Of a stretch of DNA of 64,000 nucleotides, positions 17,306 to 26,200 are shown one piece after another (the stretch's first letter is position 1; the number at the start of each line of letters is the position of its first letter). The stretch lies in contig NZ_JAFWOM010000030.1 of the NCBI RefSeq assembly GCF_017545445.1, positions 1 to 64,000 on the forward strand. Reading direction: 5' to 3'. The position numbers were made by a program, and so were the translations under genes. The stretch is from Fibrobacter sp. (GTDB lineage Bacteria; Fibrobacterota; Fibrobacteria; Fibrobacterales; Fibrobacteraceae). The notes beneath the pieces were generated by a model, which worked only from the letters and a program-made list of their open reading frames with translations, did not search any database and was not told the DNA's origin.

Positions 17306-19332
17306 GAACGATTGCTTTGCTCGGTCAGCCGAATTCAGGCAAATCTACGCTTTTTAACGCCTTGACAGGCTCGCATCAGCATGTGGGCAACTGGCCGGGA
17401 AAAACGGTGGAACGGGCGGAAGGCTTTTTTACGCAGGGCGAAGAGTTGTATCGCGTTGTCGATTTGCCGGGTAGCTATGGGCTTACGGCGAACTCTGCCG
17501 AAGAAATGGTAACGCGTACTTACATTGAACATGGTTATGCTGACCTTGTATGTATCATTGTCGATGCCGCTCAACTTGAACGCAGCCTTTACATACTTGC
17601 AGATTTTGCAGGCGTCAAAAGCCCTGTGATGCTTGTGCTGAACATGATGGATGTCGCCGAGCAGCAAGGCAAAAAGATTGATGTTCAGAAAATAGAAGAT
17701 TTCTTGAAAATTCCAGTACTCGGTTTTATCGCTTCGGATTTGGATGGCTATCCTAAATTCTTTGAAACACTGAAGCATGCGATTGAACAGCCTGCGATGA
17801 TTTTATCGGATCGCATTCGCAAGTTTGTGGAAGAAAATGCGGATGCAAAGAATGTTTCTGTTATTGAAAAACTGGAATCGCTGATTGAATGCATGAAATT
17901 AGGGATTCGCGAAAAGTTTTGGATGGTGTCGAAGCTCTTGGAAAATGATTCTCTTGTCTGTTTTGAAGTTCGAAATGCGGTGGGTAAAGAACGCTGGGAC
18001 GAAATACAAAAGATTTTAGATGAAATGGGAACTGATGGCGGCCTTTTGACCGGCGAAGCGAAGTACCGCTTTGTTTCTGAAATTCTCAGGGATGCGTCTT
18101 CGAGTTGCGAAAAAACTATATCGCTTTCTCGCTTCGACAAAATTGCGACGCACCGCATCTGGGGTAAGTTTGTCGCGTTCTTTATCTTGGTGATTACGCT
18201 TGCAGTAAGCATGATGATTGCGGTCCCGATTATTGCAAGTTGCTTTGGACTCCAGAAAGTTGCAGAACCGCTTGTGGTTAAAATGTGCGAATCGCTTGGC
18301 TGGTGGCCCTCCGTGGCATCGTTTGTCAATAGCGTTATCATTGGCGGGCTTGCCGTGACTGTCGCCATGATGGGCTTTGTCTTTGCGATTCTCGTGACGT
18401 TTGGACTGATGGAAGATACGGGCTATTTGGCTAGGTCTTCGTACGTGTTCGATTCATGGCTTTCACGGCTTGGATTGCACGGCAAGGCGTTTATGCCGCT
18501 GCTCTCTGGGCTTGCGTGCACGGGCGGCGCTGTTTGCGGTACTCGTGTTTTGGATACGCGTGGGCAGCGTTTGTTTGCAATGGTGCTTTTGTGGTCGATC
18601 CCGTGTGGCTCAAAAGTTGCCGTGGTGCTGTTTTTAGCGTCTGTATTTTTTGGCTCTGCGGCCCCGCTGTTTGGCTTGATTTACGTGGCCATGATTTTTG
18701 CGTCGTTCTGGCTTTCGTCTAAACTTTTTGGAAACAAGCTAATGCCAATAAATGAACGCGTGGGCATGATTATGGAACTTCCACCGTACCACAAACCGCA
18801 TTGGAAAATTTTAATGAAGACGGTTGCCCGCAATGTTTGGGCGGTTTTCAAGAAAGCGATTATGGTCATTTGGCTTGTGTCCTTCATCTTCTGGCTTGTT
18901 TCGTATTCGAAAGACGGTAATGTAGAACATAGCGTTCTTTACACGATTGGAAATGCGATTGAGCCGTTTACGCAAATTTTTGGCATGCGTTGGCAGCTGT
19001 TTATCTCGTACTTGGGTGGTGTTTTTAGCAAGGAAGCGTCGCTTGGTGTGATGAGCGTTGTTTTTGCAAGTACAAATGATGCGTTCTCGCTTGTTTCTCG
19101 CAATGCTGCCGGGGCGAACCTTGGAGAAATGATGTGTGCTGTGGTTTCGCTTCCTGAAGCTCTCGCGTTCATTTTTGCCTCGATGTTCAATATCCCTTGT
19201 GTCCTTGCGATGGGTACAACATATCGCGAAACGCATTCTCTCAAATGGCTGCTTACTATTACAGGGTATTACTTTGCGATTTCGCTAGGGCTTGCGTTTA
19301 TCGTTTATCACATAGCACTTTGGGTGCTTTAA
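17302..19332 (+). CDS. feoB: FeoB, ferrous iron permease
   Basis: The start at 17302 begins MRTIALLGQPNSGKST directly at the G-domain; the ATG overlaps the feoA stop. At 676 residues it is within the normal range. The G1 motif GQPNSGKST is at 8-16, switch II DLPGSYG starts at 54, and G4 appears as NMMD (114-117) in place of NKxD. A helical linker leads to two Gate domains with about ten membrane helices; LLSGLACTGGAV contains the conserved cysteine of Gate 1 and YLGGVFSKEASLGV belongs to Gate 2. It imports Fe(II), which suits an anaerobic gut habitat. A repeat-plus-terminator element follows the gene. Confidence 0.95.
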   Translation: MRTIALLGQPNSGKSTLFNALTGSHQHVGNWPGKTVERAEGFFTQGEELYRVVDLPGSYGLTANSAEEMVTRTYIEHGYADLVCIIVDAAQLERSLYILADFAGVKSPVMLVLNMMDVAEQQGKKIDVQKIEDFLKIPVLGFIASDLDGYPKFFETLKHAIEQPAMILSDRIRKFVEENADAKNVSVIEKLESLIECMKLGIREKFWMVSKLLENDSLVCFEVRNAVGKERWDEIQKILDEMGTDGGLLTGEAKYRFVSEILRDASSSCEKTISLSRFDKIATHRIWGKFVAFFILVITLAVSMMIAVPIIASCFGLQKVAEPLVVKMCESLGWWPSVASFVNSVIIGGLAVTVAMMGFVFAILVTFGLMEDTGYLARSSYVFDSWLSRLGLHGKAFMPLLSGLACTGGAVCGTRVLDTRGQRLFAMVLLWSIPCGSKVAVVLFLASVFFGSAAPLFGLIYVAMIFASFWLSSKLFGNKLMPINERVGMIMELPPYHKPHWKILMKTVARNVWAVFKKAIMVIWLVSFIFWLVSYSKDGNVEHSVLYTIGNAIEPFTQIFGMRWQLFISYLGGVFSKEASLGVMSVVFASTNDAFSLVSRNAAGANLGEMMCAVVSLPEALAFIFASMFNIPCVLAMGTTYRETHSLKWLLTITGYYFAISLGLAFIVYHIALWVL

Positions 19333-19345
19333 AAATTCTTCGAAA

Positions 19346-19413
19346 ACCCAGACTACAATAGAAGCGGGTATGGCGTGCCGATGGATAACTCCAAAGGTGC
19401 GCCATGCTTGTTT
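19346..19413 (+). repeat. Repeat and terminator element, copy 1
   Basis: ACCCAGACTACAATAGAAG followed by CGGGTATGGCGTGCC is repeated with one mismatch at 24341. Within it ACCC can pair with GGGT, and TGGCGTGCC (19371-19379) pairs with GGTGCGCCA (19396-19404), followed by a T-rich run. It is the probable terminator of the feoAB unit. Confidence 0.6.
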
Positions 19414-19512
19414 TTGTATCTCGTCATGAACGTGTAACGAAAGGATTGGGCAAAATGGAGGCCTATTGTCACCGCTGAATTGAAATTGTATATTTATAGC
19501 GGAGGCTTCATT

Positions 19513-19677
19513 ATGACTGAAAACCTAATCAAAGACACGCTGCATGCGATTAAGACGATGGACCATTCTAGGGAGGCTGCGCTACGTCGGCCTCAAAGGG
19601 CTGGAATCCTTACAAAGTCCGGCAAAATGACGGCTCTATACCGTAGGTGCATCAAGGCCCAGACTCCTAAGGGGTAA
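19513..19677 (+). CDS. Small basic protein of unknown function
   Basis: A 54-residue ORF starts at 19513 behind a good GGAGG placed seven bases upstream. It is basic (many Arg and Lys), has no signal peptide or membrane segment and matches no family I recognise. An AT-rich promoter-like stretch (about 19485-19500) lies just upstream. It could be a real small protein or a chance frame; the ribosome-binding site is the main argument for it. Confidence 0.4.
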   Translation: MTENLIKDTLHAIKTMDHSREAALRRPQRAGILTKSGKMTALYRRCIKAQTPKG

Positions 19678-19746
19678 CATATTTTACAGAATGATGCCGA
19701 CGATTTGACTTGCAAGGAACGAAATCTGCGATTATTTTTGTAAACA

Positions 19747-20337
19747 ATGTTCTTGGCTGTGATTAAATTGGCGTTTGCAAGCTTCTTCGCCGTGTTCCTC
19801 TCGGTATTTGTTTTTGTTTTGTACTTGTGTAGTGATGATTATCCGCCATTCCGCATACCTGAAGATCCTGTAGAGGCCGCCGCTTACAAAATTCAAATTC
19901 TAGGATTTGATGAGGATGGAAACGGTGTAAGAGATGACCTTGATTCTCTTATAGATACTAAGATTCCCGATAATCCTGAACAGCGAGCCGCCTATCGTTA
20001 CTTGGCAAAAACGATTCAGGATCAATGGGTGGCATTCTGCGAAAATCCTAAAATGACATACGAGGAATTGTTTCCGTACGAAATTTATACTTCTTTAGGA
20101 ATAGGTTTCATTCATGAAACGCATGCCTCAGAAATATTGGAATTTGAATATTTTGAATCAGCTTTAGTCAACACCAAGGACCGTAAAATACTTGATTATC
20201 AACTTGATGGAATCTTTGATGGGCACATTTTACCGGCGGCTGTGAAACACGACAAGAGATACGTCAAGGAAGTTGCCGAAGGTACAAAAATCTATAATGA
20301 ATTTCTGATAAAAGAAAAAGTAAAGCAGCAAAGATAA
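19747..20337 (+). CDS. Membrane-anchored protein with a calcium-loop-like segment
   Basis: The 196-residue protein has one N-terminal hydrophobic helix (residues 4-28, rich in Phe and Val) that would anchor the rest outside the cytoplasmic membrane. Residues 55-70, GFDEDGNGVRDDLDSLI, form a DxDxNGxxDD loop like an EF-hand or dockerin-type calcium site, a motif common in secreted proteins of this group. The C-terminal 120 residues are helical and charged. No clear Shine-Dalgarno site precedes the ATG. It lies between the feoAB unit and the second receptor; any link to iron uptake is only positional. Confidence 0.65.
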   Translation: MFLAVIKLAFASFFAVFLSVFVFVLYLCSDDYPPFRIPEDPVEAAAYKIQILGFDEDGNGVRDDLDSLIDTKIPDNPEQRAAYRYLAKTIQDQWVAFCENPKMTYEELFPYEIYTSLGIGFIHETHASEILEFEYFESALVNTKDRKILDYQLDGIFDGHILPAAVKHDKRYVKEVAEGTKIYNEFLIKEKVKQQR

Positions 20338-20474
20338 GGAACGTGTAAACTTGACTGGATTGGGCTAAAGCCCCGGCTCTTTGGCTCGGTTATGACAACG
20401 CAAACGTTGTCGCAACTCTTGCCTGTTGAATCGTCTTCGCTTCGCTCAGAATGATGAATGCAAAAGTTAACCTT

Positions 20475-20513
20475 GTCTAATTAGATTGTTTGTAACCTAA
20501 TTAGAGTAGAAAG
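20475..20513 (+). promoter_or_regulatory. 39-bp AraC-type operator before receptor 2
   Basis: CTAATTAGA occurs at 20477-20485 and again at 20497-20505, exactly 20 bp apart. The surrounding 39 bp match 28124-28162, before tonB, at most positions. In both places TTTATTTTT begins 15 bp after the element, so the distance to the presumed -10 (20531-20536) is also conserved and the second half-site abuts the -35 position, as in class II AraC activation. Confidence 0.65.
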
Positions 20514-20569
20514 GCGTTGGGTGCTTAATTTATTTTTGTTCGTCCATGTTGGAATTGGGGCGTTCGAAA

Positions 20570-22807
20570 ATGAAAAAGAAAATTGCGTTCTCCTTTGCAT
20601 TGTGTTCTGCTTGTGCGTTTGCTCAGACGGATGAAGTTACGTCTTATGACGATGCGTTTTTTGATGAACCTGCAACAGTGAGTGAAGTGCCTGCATCGAC
20701 TGCTCCGAATTCTGAAAGTGTTTCTGAAACTTCTTCGCGTAATTCCACAAAATCCTCCGATATTACAGTTCTTGACGGCTTGTCTGTCGAAGACGAGAGC
20801 GAAGCGGAAATTGCTCCCGTCGATACGAAAACGAAAGCGGAATCTGTCAAGATTTTGGATACAAAGGAATTGCAAGGTTCCAGTGCGACGATTGCCGAAG
20901 CGACGAACCGTTCTAGCGGTGTGAAAATCCGCCAATCGGGCGGGATGGGCGGCGAAAGTAAAATCAACATCCGCGGCATGGAAGGCAAGAACGTGAAGGT
21001 GCTTGTCGATGGCGTGCCTGTTGATAACGGGAATGGTAGCCTTTCGATCAATGATATTCCTATTGACAAAGTAGATCGGATTGAAGTTTATAAGAGCTAC
21101 GTGCCGGAGCGTTTTGCGACGGATGGCATGGGTGGTGTTATCAATATTGTGACGCGAAATTTGCCCAAGAGTTCTATTGCAGGGTCTTATTCCTTTGGCA
21201 GTTTCAATACGCACAAAGCGTCTTTGGATGCTAAATATGTGTGGCCCGTCGATTCCGCTTCACAACGTTCTGTAGAAACTGGGCTTTCGGCTTATTACAA
21301 CTATTCCGACAACGATTATGATTTTACCGCGCCGTACATGGATACGACGGTGACGCGTGAACATGACCGCTATTATAGCTATAGCATCGCTCCGTTTGTG
21401 AATTTGAACAATTTCTGGTTTGACCGTGTTTCGCTAGGGGCGAACTTTGGCGTTGTGGATAAAGAAATCCAGTCAACGGCTCACCGTGTCGAAGAAGCTT
21501 TTGCGGATGCGTTTGGCGTGGGCGTTTCTCTTGCGCTTGAAAAGAGAGACTTGTTTGTGAAGGGCTTGTCGGCATCTCTTTCTGTTGGTTTTAATTACAG
21601 CAAAGATCGCGTCGTGGATACGAGCCATGTGTATTTTTATGGCTGGGATAAAGAAAATTTCAAGCAAATGAAAACCTCGCTAGGCGAAATATCTTTGGGC
21701 CGCACGACTTATATCGAACGAAAAAATTACACTCTCGTATTGCCTTGGAATGTCGATTATGCATTCAATGCAAACCATGTTTTGACGTGGAGCGGATTGT
21801 ACCGCTATGAGTCCCAGGAACCTACGGACAAGCGGCCAGTCAAGGGCTCGCGCATCAACAATGCTGGCTTTCCGGGGCGCAACCATTCTGTGATTACTGG
21901 GCTTTCTTCAGAAAATAATTTTTGGAGCGGACGCATCCAGAATGTCGTTGGAATCAAGGGATATTTTTATTCGATTTATGCGGATGAAGTCGAAGGGAAA
22001 ATTTCTAAGCTGACGAATGACGAAGCTTCTTTCAACAATTTCGGATTCAGCGAAAATCTTAGAATCAAGATTTTTGACCCGTTTGTCATCAAGGGCGGAT
22101 ACCAGCACAGCTATAGATTGCCGACGCGTGAAGAAGTTTTTGGCGATGGTATCTATGTTCTCAACGCTCCGGATTTGGAACCTGAAAAATCCGATAACTT
22201 TACCGCTGGTGCGGAACTTGATTTGGATAAAATTCCTCTTTTGCTGAAGTTGCATTTGGAATTCAACTGGTTCTATATGCTGATGGATGACCGTATTTAT
22301 TGGACAAATTATGGTTCTATTCCGCGTCCTTATTACAATAGCGTCGGTACAAAGACGAGCGGATTTGAAATTGATGCTGCTGTTGATGTGAACGAATATA
22401 TTGCACTTTCTTTCAATTTGACCAAGCAAGATGCAGAAAGTCGTGAAGTCGATATGGCTTACGGTATCGCAAAAGGGCTTACGGTTCCGAACATTCCGAC
22501 GTTCTATATGAACTTTGGCGTGGAATTCCATGCGGGTGATTTATTCTTCAGGGATGATTTCTTTAAGCTTTATTGGTTTGCTAATTACACCGATGATTAC
22601 TATTACGGCTGGAAGGTTTCTGATAAGCAGGATCGAATCATTCCTAGCTCGTTCACGCAGGATTTGGGCGTTGAATATTCCATTATGGCCAACATGCTTT
22701 CGTGGAGTTTTGAAATCAAGAATTTTACAGATGAACTTGTCTATGACAAGTATGGAGAATCAAAACCGGGCCGGGCTTTTGCGACGAAAGTAAAATTTTC
22801 ACTTTAA
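20570..22807 (+). CDS. TonB-dependent outer-membrane receptor 2
   Basis: The ATG at 20570 gives 745 residues beginning with a signal peptide MKKKIAFSFALCSACAFAQ. An in-frame ATG at 20546 would lie almost at the predicted transcription start and lacks a ribosome-binding site. The plug contains VKIRQSGGMGGESKINIRG and RIEVYKSYVPERFATDGMGG, very like receptor 1, and the barrel ends GRAFATKVKFSL. The two receptors differ most in the middle of the barrel (extracellular loops), suggesting different ligands. The gene is followed by a hairpin and a second propeller-like lipoprotein. A 39-bp operator lies upstream, so it is probably induced by the AraC regulator at 34594. Confidence 0.9.
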   Translation: MKKKIAFSFALCSACAFAQTDEVTSYDDAFFDEPATVSEVPASTAPNSESVSETSSRNSTKSSDITVLDGLSVEDESEAEIAPVDTKTKAESVKILDTKELQGSSATIAEATNRSSGVKIRQSGGMGGESKINIRGMEGKNVKVLVDGVPVDNGNGSLSINDIPIDKVDRIEVYKSYVPERFATDGMGGVINIVTRNLPKSSIAGSYSFGSFNTHKASLDAKYVWPVDSASQRSVETGLSAYYNYSDNDYDFTAPYMDTTVTREHDRYYSYSIAPFVNLNNFWFDRVSLGANFGVVDKEIQSTAHRVEEAFADAFGVGVSLALEKRDLFVKGLSASLSVGFNYSKDRVVDTSHVYFYGWDKENFKQMKTSLGEISLGRTTYIERKNYTLVLPWNVDYAFNANHVLTWSGLYRYESQEPTDKRPVKGSRINNAGFPGRNHSVITGLSSENNFWSGRIQNVVGIKGYFYSIYADEVEGKISKLTNDEASFNNFGFSENLRIKIFDPFVIKGGYQHSYRLPTREEVFGDGIYVLNAPDLEPEKSDNFTAGAELDLDKIPLLLKLHLEFNWFYMLMDDRIYWTNYGSIPRPYYNSVGTKTSGFEIDAAVDVNEYIALSFNLTKQDAESREVDMAYGIAKGLTVPNIPTFYMNFGVEFHAGDLFFRDDFFKLYWFANYTDDYYYGWKVSDKQDRIIPSSFTQDLGVEYSIMANMLSWSFEIKNFTDELVYDKYGESKPGRAFATKVKFSL

Positions 22808-22812
22808 AGGAA

Positions 22813-22854
22813 ATGCCCGCTAAGGTTGGTGAGCCGGCCGAACCACGCGGGCAT
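22813..22854 (+). promoter_or_regulatory. Intercistronic hairpin between receptor 2 and its lipoprotein
   Basis: ATGCCCGC (22813-22820) pairs perfectly with GCGGGCAT (22847-22854) and an inner GGTT/AACC stem can extend it. No T run follows, so it is more likely an mRNA processing or stability element than a full stop. The same eight-base stem recurs at 33170-33191. Confidence 0.5.
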
Positions 22855-22896
22855 GACAAGAAGAAAAATTTAACAATAACATAAAAGGAATAAAAC

Positions 22897-24312
22897 ATGA
22901 AATCCTATAAATCCCTTCTCTTTACTGCTGCGGTCAGCTTGATGTTTGCTGCTTGCGGTGACGATTCTGGTTCCAATGCCTCGACAGACGAACCGTCGAG
23001 TTCTTCTGTGGCTAAGGCCAAGAGTTCTTCTTCGAAGGCAAAAAGTTCTTCGTCTGCAAAAGCGAAAAGCTCTTCTTCGACAAAAGCTAAGAGTTCTTCG
23101 GCTACAGCCAAGAGTTCCTCTTCTGTCAAGGCTAAAAGCTCTTCTTCTGCAAAGGTTAGCAGCTCTTCTGTGAAGGCGACAAGTTCTTCTGCCAAGGCTG
23201 AAGAACAGAAGTACGTTCTTTCTTTCTTGACGGAAACATCTCAGTTCTATGGTGTTACATTGCTTTCTGAAGACCAGACGAAGGCTGTCAAGAATTTTGC
23301 AGAAGCTCCGATTTCGGGTTCTGTCGGTTACTTTAACAAGTCTGTCTATACGCTCGCTGCCGATGATGCAGCGAACAGCACTTTGTCCCGTTTTGAATAC
23401 AAGGATGGCAAGGTTGCAAGCAAAGCCTCAGCAACCGCAAAGTTTACGGGAACGCAGGCAATCGTGATGAAGTTTGTCAACGAAAATAAAATGTATGTCA
23501 ATCAGGCTTTGGGCGATGCTATTACGGCTCTTGACCCCAAAACGCTCAAGACGACTGCTACTATCGATCTCTCTAAATATATTGATGTAGAAAATGGTGC
23601 TTTGGGCACTGTTCCTGGTTCTGCTGTGATTCGTGATGGCAAACTCTATGTTTCGTTGAACCAGTTCGTTGATTTCCAGTATGCTATTGCTGGTCCGCGT
23701 GGCTGTGTTGCGATTATTGATATCAGTACCGACAAGGTAGATAAGGTTATCTATACCGATAAGGTGGCTGCTCTTGGTGGCATGGATGACATGAACCAAA
23801 CCGCATCGTTTGTGGATGAAAAGGGCGATATTTACTTCTATGCAAACGCTTCTTATAGCTTTGTTGAAGGCTATCAGGAAGGTTGGGTGCGTATCAAGAA
23901 GGGCGAATCCGAATTTGATAAAAACTGGGTGTTCCGCATGCACGATGCCGCTTACGATGGCAAAACATCTAATAACAACAGCTTGATGGTGGGCGGTACT
24001 TATATTGGCAACGGCCAGTTCTTTGGCTTCTTTGGCAATTTTGCTGATCCGAACAACTTCAACAATTACGAATGGAACTTTGTCGTTGTTGACGTTTATA
24101 AGAAGACTATCAAGAAGATTGATCTTTCTCCGACGATTCCTTGGTTTGCCCCAAGCATCCACCTCGATGCCGATGGCAAGAGCGTTTTGGTTGGCCATGC
24201 TGACAGCAAGGGCGGTGCTATTTACCGTTACGACATCGCTTCGGGCAAGGTCAAAAAGGAAATGGACGTTAAGACGGGAACTGCTTACTACATCGTTCCG
24301 ATTAAGGACTAA
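22897..24312 (+). CDS. Surface lipoprotein 2, DUF4374/XusB-like, with Ser/Lys-rich tether
   Basis: The 471-residue protein starts after AAGGA. The signal peptide ends LMFAAC (Cys20). Residues about 30-105 are a repetitive tether of alternating KAKSSSS units, then a propeller-like body with blocks such as GSVGYFNKSVYTLA, NGALGTVPGSAVIRDGKLYV, GDIYFYANASYSF and GGAIYRYDIASGKVKKEM. It is a paralogue of the lipoprotein at 13449 (compare the shared segments on DKVAALGGMDD and YFYANASY). Linked to receptor 2 it may be the ligand-capturing partner of a xenosiderophore system, as XusB is for XusA. The long serine tether suggests surface exposure. A terminator follows. Confidence 0.65.
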   Translation: MKSYKSLLFTAAVSLMFAACGDDSGSNASTDEPSSSSVAKAKSSSSKAKSSSSAKAKSSSSTKAKSSSATAKSSSSVKAKSSSSAKVSSSSVKATSSSAKAEEQKYVLSFLTETSQFYGVTLLSEDQTKAVKNFAEAPISGSVGYFNKSVYTLAADDAANSTLSRFEYKDGKVASKASATAKFTGTQAIVMKFVNENKMYVNQALGDAITALDPKTLKTTATIDLSKYIDVENGALGTVPGSAVIRDGKLYVSLNQFVDFQYAIAGPRGCVAIIDISTDKVDKVIYTDKVAALGGMDDMNQTASFVDEKGDIYFYANASYSFVEGYQEGWVRIKKGESEFDKNWVFRMHDAAYDGKTSNNNSLMVGGTYIGNGQFFGFFGNFADPNNFNNYEWNFVVVDVYKKTIKKIDLSPTIPWFAPSIHLDADGKSVLVGHADSKGGAIYRYDIASGKVKKEMDVKTGTAYYIVPIKD

Positions 24313-24340
24313 TTAAAATCTAGACTCCTCATCTTCTATA

Positions 24341-24409
24341 ACCCAGACTACAATAGAAGAGGGTATGGCGTGCCAATTGTTGATTCAAACGGCACGCCAT
24401 ATTTTTTTT
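24341..24409 (+). terminator. Repeat and terminator element, copy 2
   Basis: ACCCAGACTACAATAGAAG then AGGGTATGGCGTGCC duplicates the element at 19346 with one mismatch. TATGGCGTGCC pairs with GGCACGCCATA (24391-24401), followed by eight Ts, giving a strong plus-strand terminator for the receptor 2 and lipoprotein unit. Confidence 0.8.
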
Positions 24410-24410
24410 G

Positions 24411-24446
24411 CCTAAAAAAGAAGCGTCGAGCGATTGCCCGACGCTG
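24411..24446 (-). terminator. Terminator of ABC pair 2 operon
   Basis: On the minus strand AGCGTCG (24445-24439) pairs with CGACGCT (24428-24422), followed by a T-rich run at 24420-24414. It faces the plus-strand terminator just before it, so the two converging operons are insulated from each other. Confidence 0.7.
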
Positions 24447-24481
24447 TTGTGTATAAGGAGAGGTGGTGGCCCGTAATTTTT

Positions 24482-26200
24482 TTAGGTAATGCTCCAGCCT
24501 GCTGAAGATTGCCTTATATCCAAGAATTTCTTATAGACTCCGTCTACATTGCAGAGCTCGTTATGTGTTCCTCGTTGCACGATATGTCCGTGGTCAATGA
24601 CGAGAATTTGATCTGCATTTTTGACCGTATTTAATCGGTGGGCGATTGAAATTACGGTCTTGCCTTTAGTGAGTTCTGCAATGGCGGCCATCAATTCACA
24701 TTCATTTTCTGGATCTACAGAAGATGTGGCCTCGTCGAGAATGACGACAGGTGCATCTTTCAAAAGGGCTCGTGCTATCGAGATTCGTTGCTTTTCGCCG
24801 CCAGAAAGGCTGCTTCCGTTTTCGCCGATAATCGTATTGTAGCCGTTCGGCAAAGCTTCGATAAAGTCATGACAACGTGCACGTTTTGCAACTTCTATAA
24901 TTTGTTCATGCGTGGCGTCTGGGCAACCGAACTTGATGTTGTTTTCTACGGTATCGTTAAACAGGAATACGTTCTGGAAAACCATGGAAAAATGCGAGAG
25001 TAGTTCGTCCGGGGCGTAGCTTCTGATGTCCTTGCCGCCAAAAGTAATTGCTCCAGATTGCACGTCCCAAAAGCGGACAATCAAGTTGCACAACGTAGTC
25101 TTGCCGCTGCCCGAATAACCGACAATCGCGCATTTGGATTTCGCAGGAATTTTAGCACTGACCTTGTCTAGAATTACGCGAGAGTCGTAGCCGAATGTCA
25201 CATTTTTGATTTCAATGTCGCTCTTATTTTCGTCAACAGACTGTGTTCCTGTTAGCTTGGGAACATTGTATGTTTCGTCCATCTGGTCCATCGCTGTTTC
25301 TATTTGTTCCATAATGAACGCTCCATTGGCGAGGAGTTCCATTTGACCGTAAATGATGAATCCTGAGACGAGGAACATCATGCCATAGGTAAAATCCATA
25401 GTCCCGTGATAAGTCATCCATGCTGCGCTCAAGATGATGATGCCGCTGAATACTTCGAGAGTCGCTCTGAAAAATCCATGTGGGACAAGAACCGTTTTTT
25501 CCATGGCGATGCTTGTCTTTTCAAAATCGTCAAATGTTTCTTTTAGCTTGGATGCGTTTCCTCGTCCGAAGGAGCGGATCACAGCGATTCCTCGAATGTA
25601 TTCGATAACGTTATTTGTGACCCTTTCAACTGTGTTGTAACGGGCTAATGATAACGAACCCGATTTCTTTTGGATCATGAAAAGCGAAAACATCGAAATC
25701 AAAATTCCAAGAATAGCGATGATGCCGATTTTCCATTCGAAAATCATCAAAAAGATGGAAACGCAGAGGCCTTGCAAAATGCCGCCGACAACGTTATCTA
25801 CGGCCATCATCGTGAAGTTTTCAAGGGTCGCCATGTTGGTGGTGATGGTGTTGTTGATGCGTCCCAAAGTTTCTTTAGAAAAATAGCCCATGGGTGCGTT
25901 TTTCAGTTTGTCGCCAAGTTCAAGTCTCTTGTCTGTAAAAATGTTGTACCCTGCGGCGGTCATGAAGATGTTGGTCAAGAATCGAAGGAGAATCTTGCCG
26001 AAAAGTCCAGCGGCTAAAATGCCTACGGTCTGCCAAATGATATGCATCGTAAGCTTGTCGATGTTTTTCAATATCCAAAGAATCGCGAGTACGGAACAGC
26101 AGTTGAATACAGAGTTCAGAATGCTGCATGCAAGCCCAAAATAAACTCGCTTCTTGTATTGACCTGAAAGCTTGATAATTCTTTTCAATGTCTTGAGCAT
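24482..26200 (-). CDS. Exporter-fold ABC transporter half, subunit B of pair 2
   Basis: The 572-residue protein has a six-helix membrane domain (residues 20-300) and an ATPase domain with Walker A GYSGSGKTT, signature LSGGEKQR, Walker B VVILDEATSSVD and switch ISIAHRL. The start ATG shares one base with the stop of the upstream partner gene (TAATG), so the pair is translationally coupled and likely heterodimeric. Like pair 1 it stands beside TonB-system genes. I infer a ferric-siderophore importer of YbtPQ/IrtAB type or, less likely, a siderophore exporter. It ends near a strong terminator. Confidence 0.85.
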   Translation of the reverse strand: MLKTLKRIIKLSGQYKKRVYFGLACSILNSVFNCCSVLAILWILKNIDKLTMHIIWQTVGILAAGLFGKILLRFLTNIFMTAAGYNIFTDKRLELGDKLKNAPMGYFSKETLGRINNTITTNMATLENFTMMAVDNVVGGILQGLCVSIFLMIFEWKIGIIAILGILISMFSLFMIQKKSGSLSLARYNTVERVTNNVIEYIRGIAVIRSFGRGNASKLKETFDDFEKTSIAMEKTVLVPHGFFRATLEVFSGIIILSAAWMTYHGTMDFTYGMMFLVSGFIIYGQMELLANGAFIMEQIETAMDQMDETYNVPKLTGTQSVDENKSDIEIKNVTFGYDSRVILDKVSAKIPAKSKCAIVGYSGSGKTTLCNLIVRFWDVQSGAITFGGKDIRSYAPDELLSHFSMVFQNVFLFNDTVENNIKFGCPDATHEQIIEVAKRARCHDFIEALPNGYNTIIGENGSSLSGGEKQRISIARALLKDAPVVILDEATSSVDPENECELMAAIAELTKGKTVISIAHRLNTVKNADQILVIDHGHIVQRGTHNELCNVDGVYKKFLDIRQSSAGWSIT

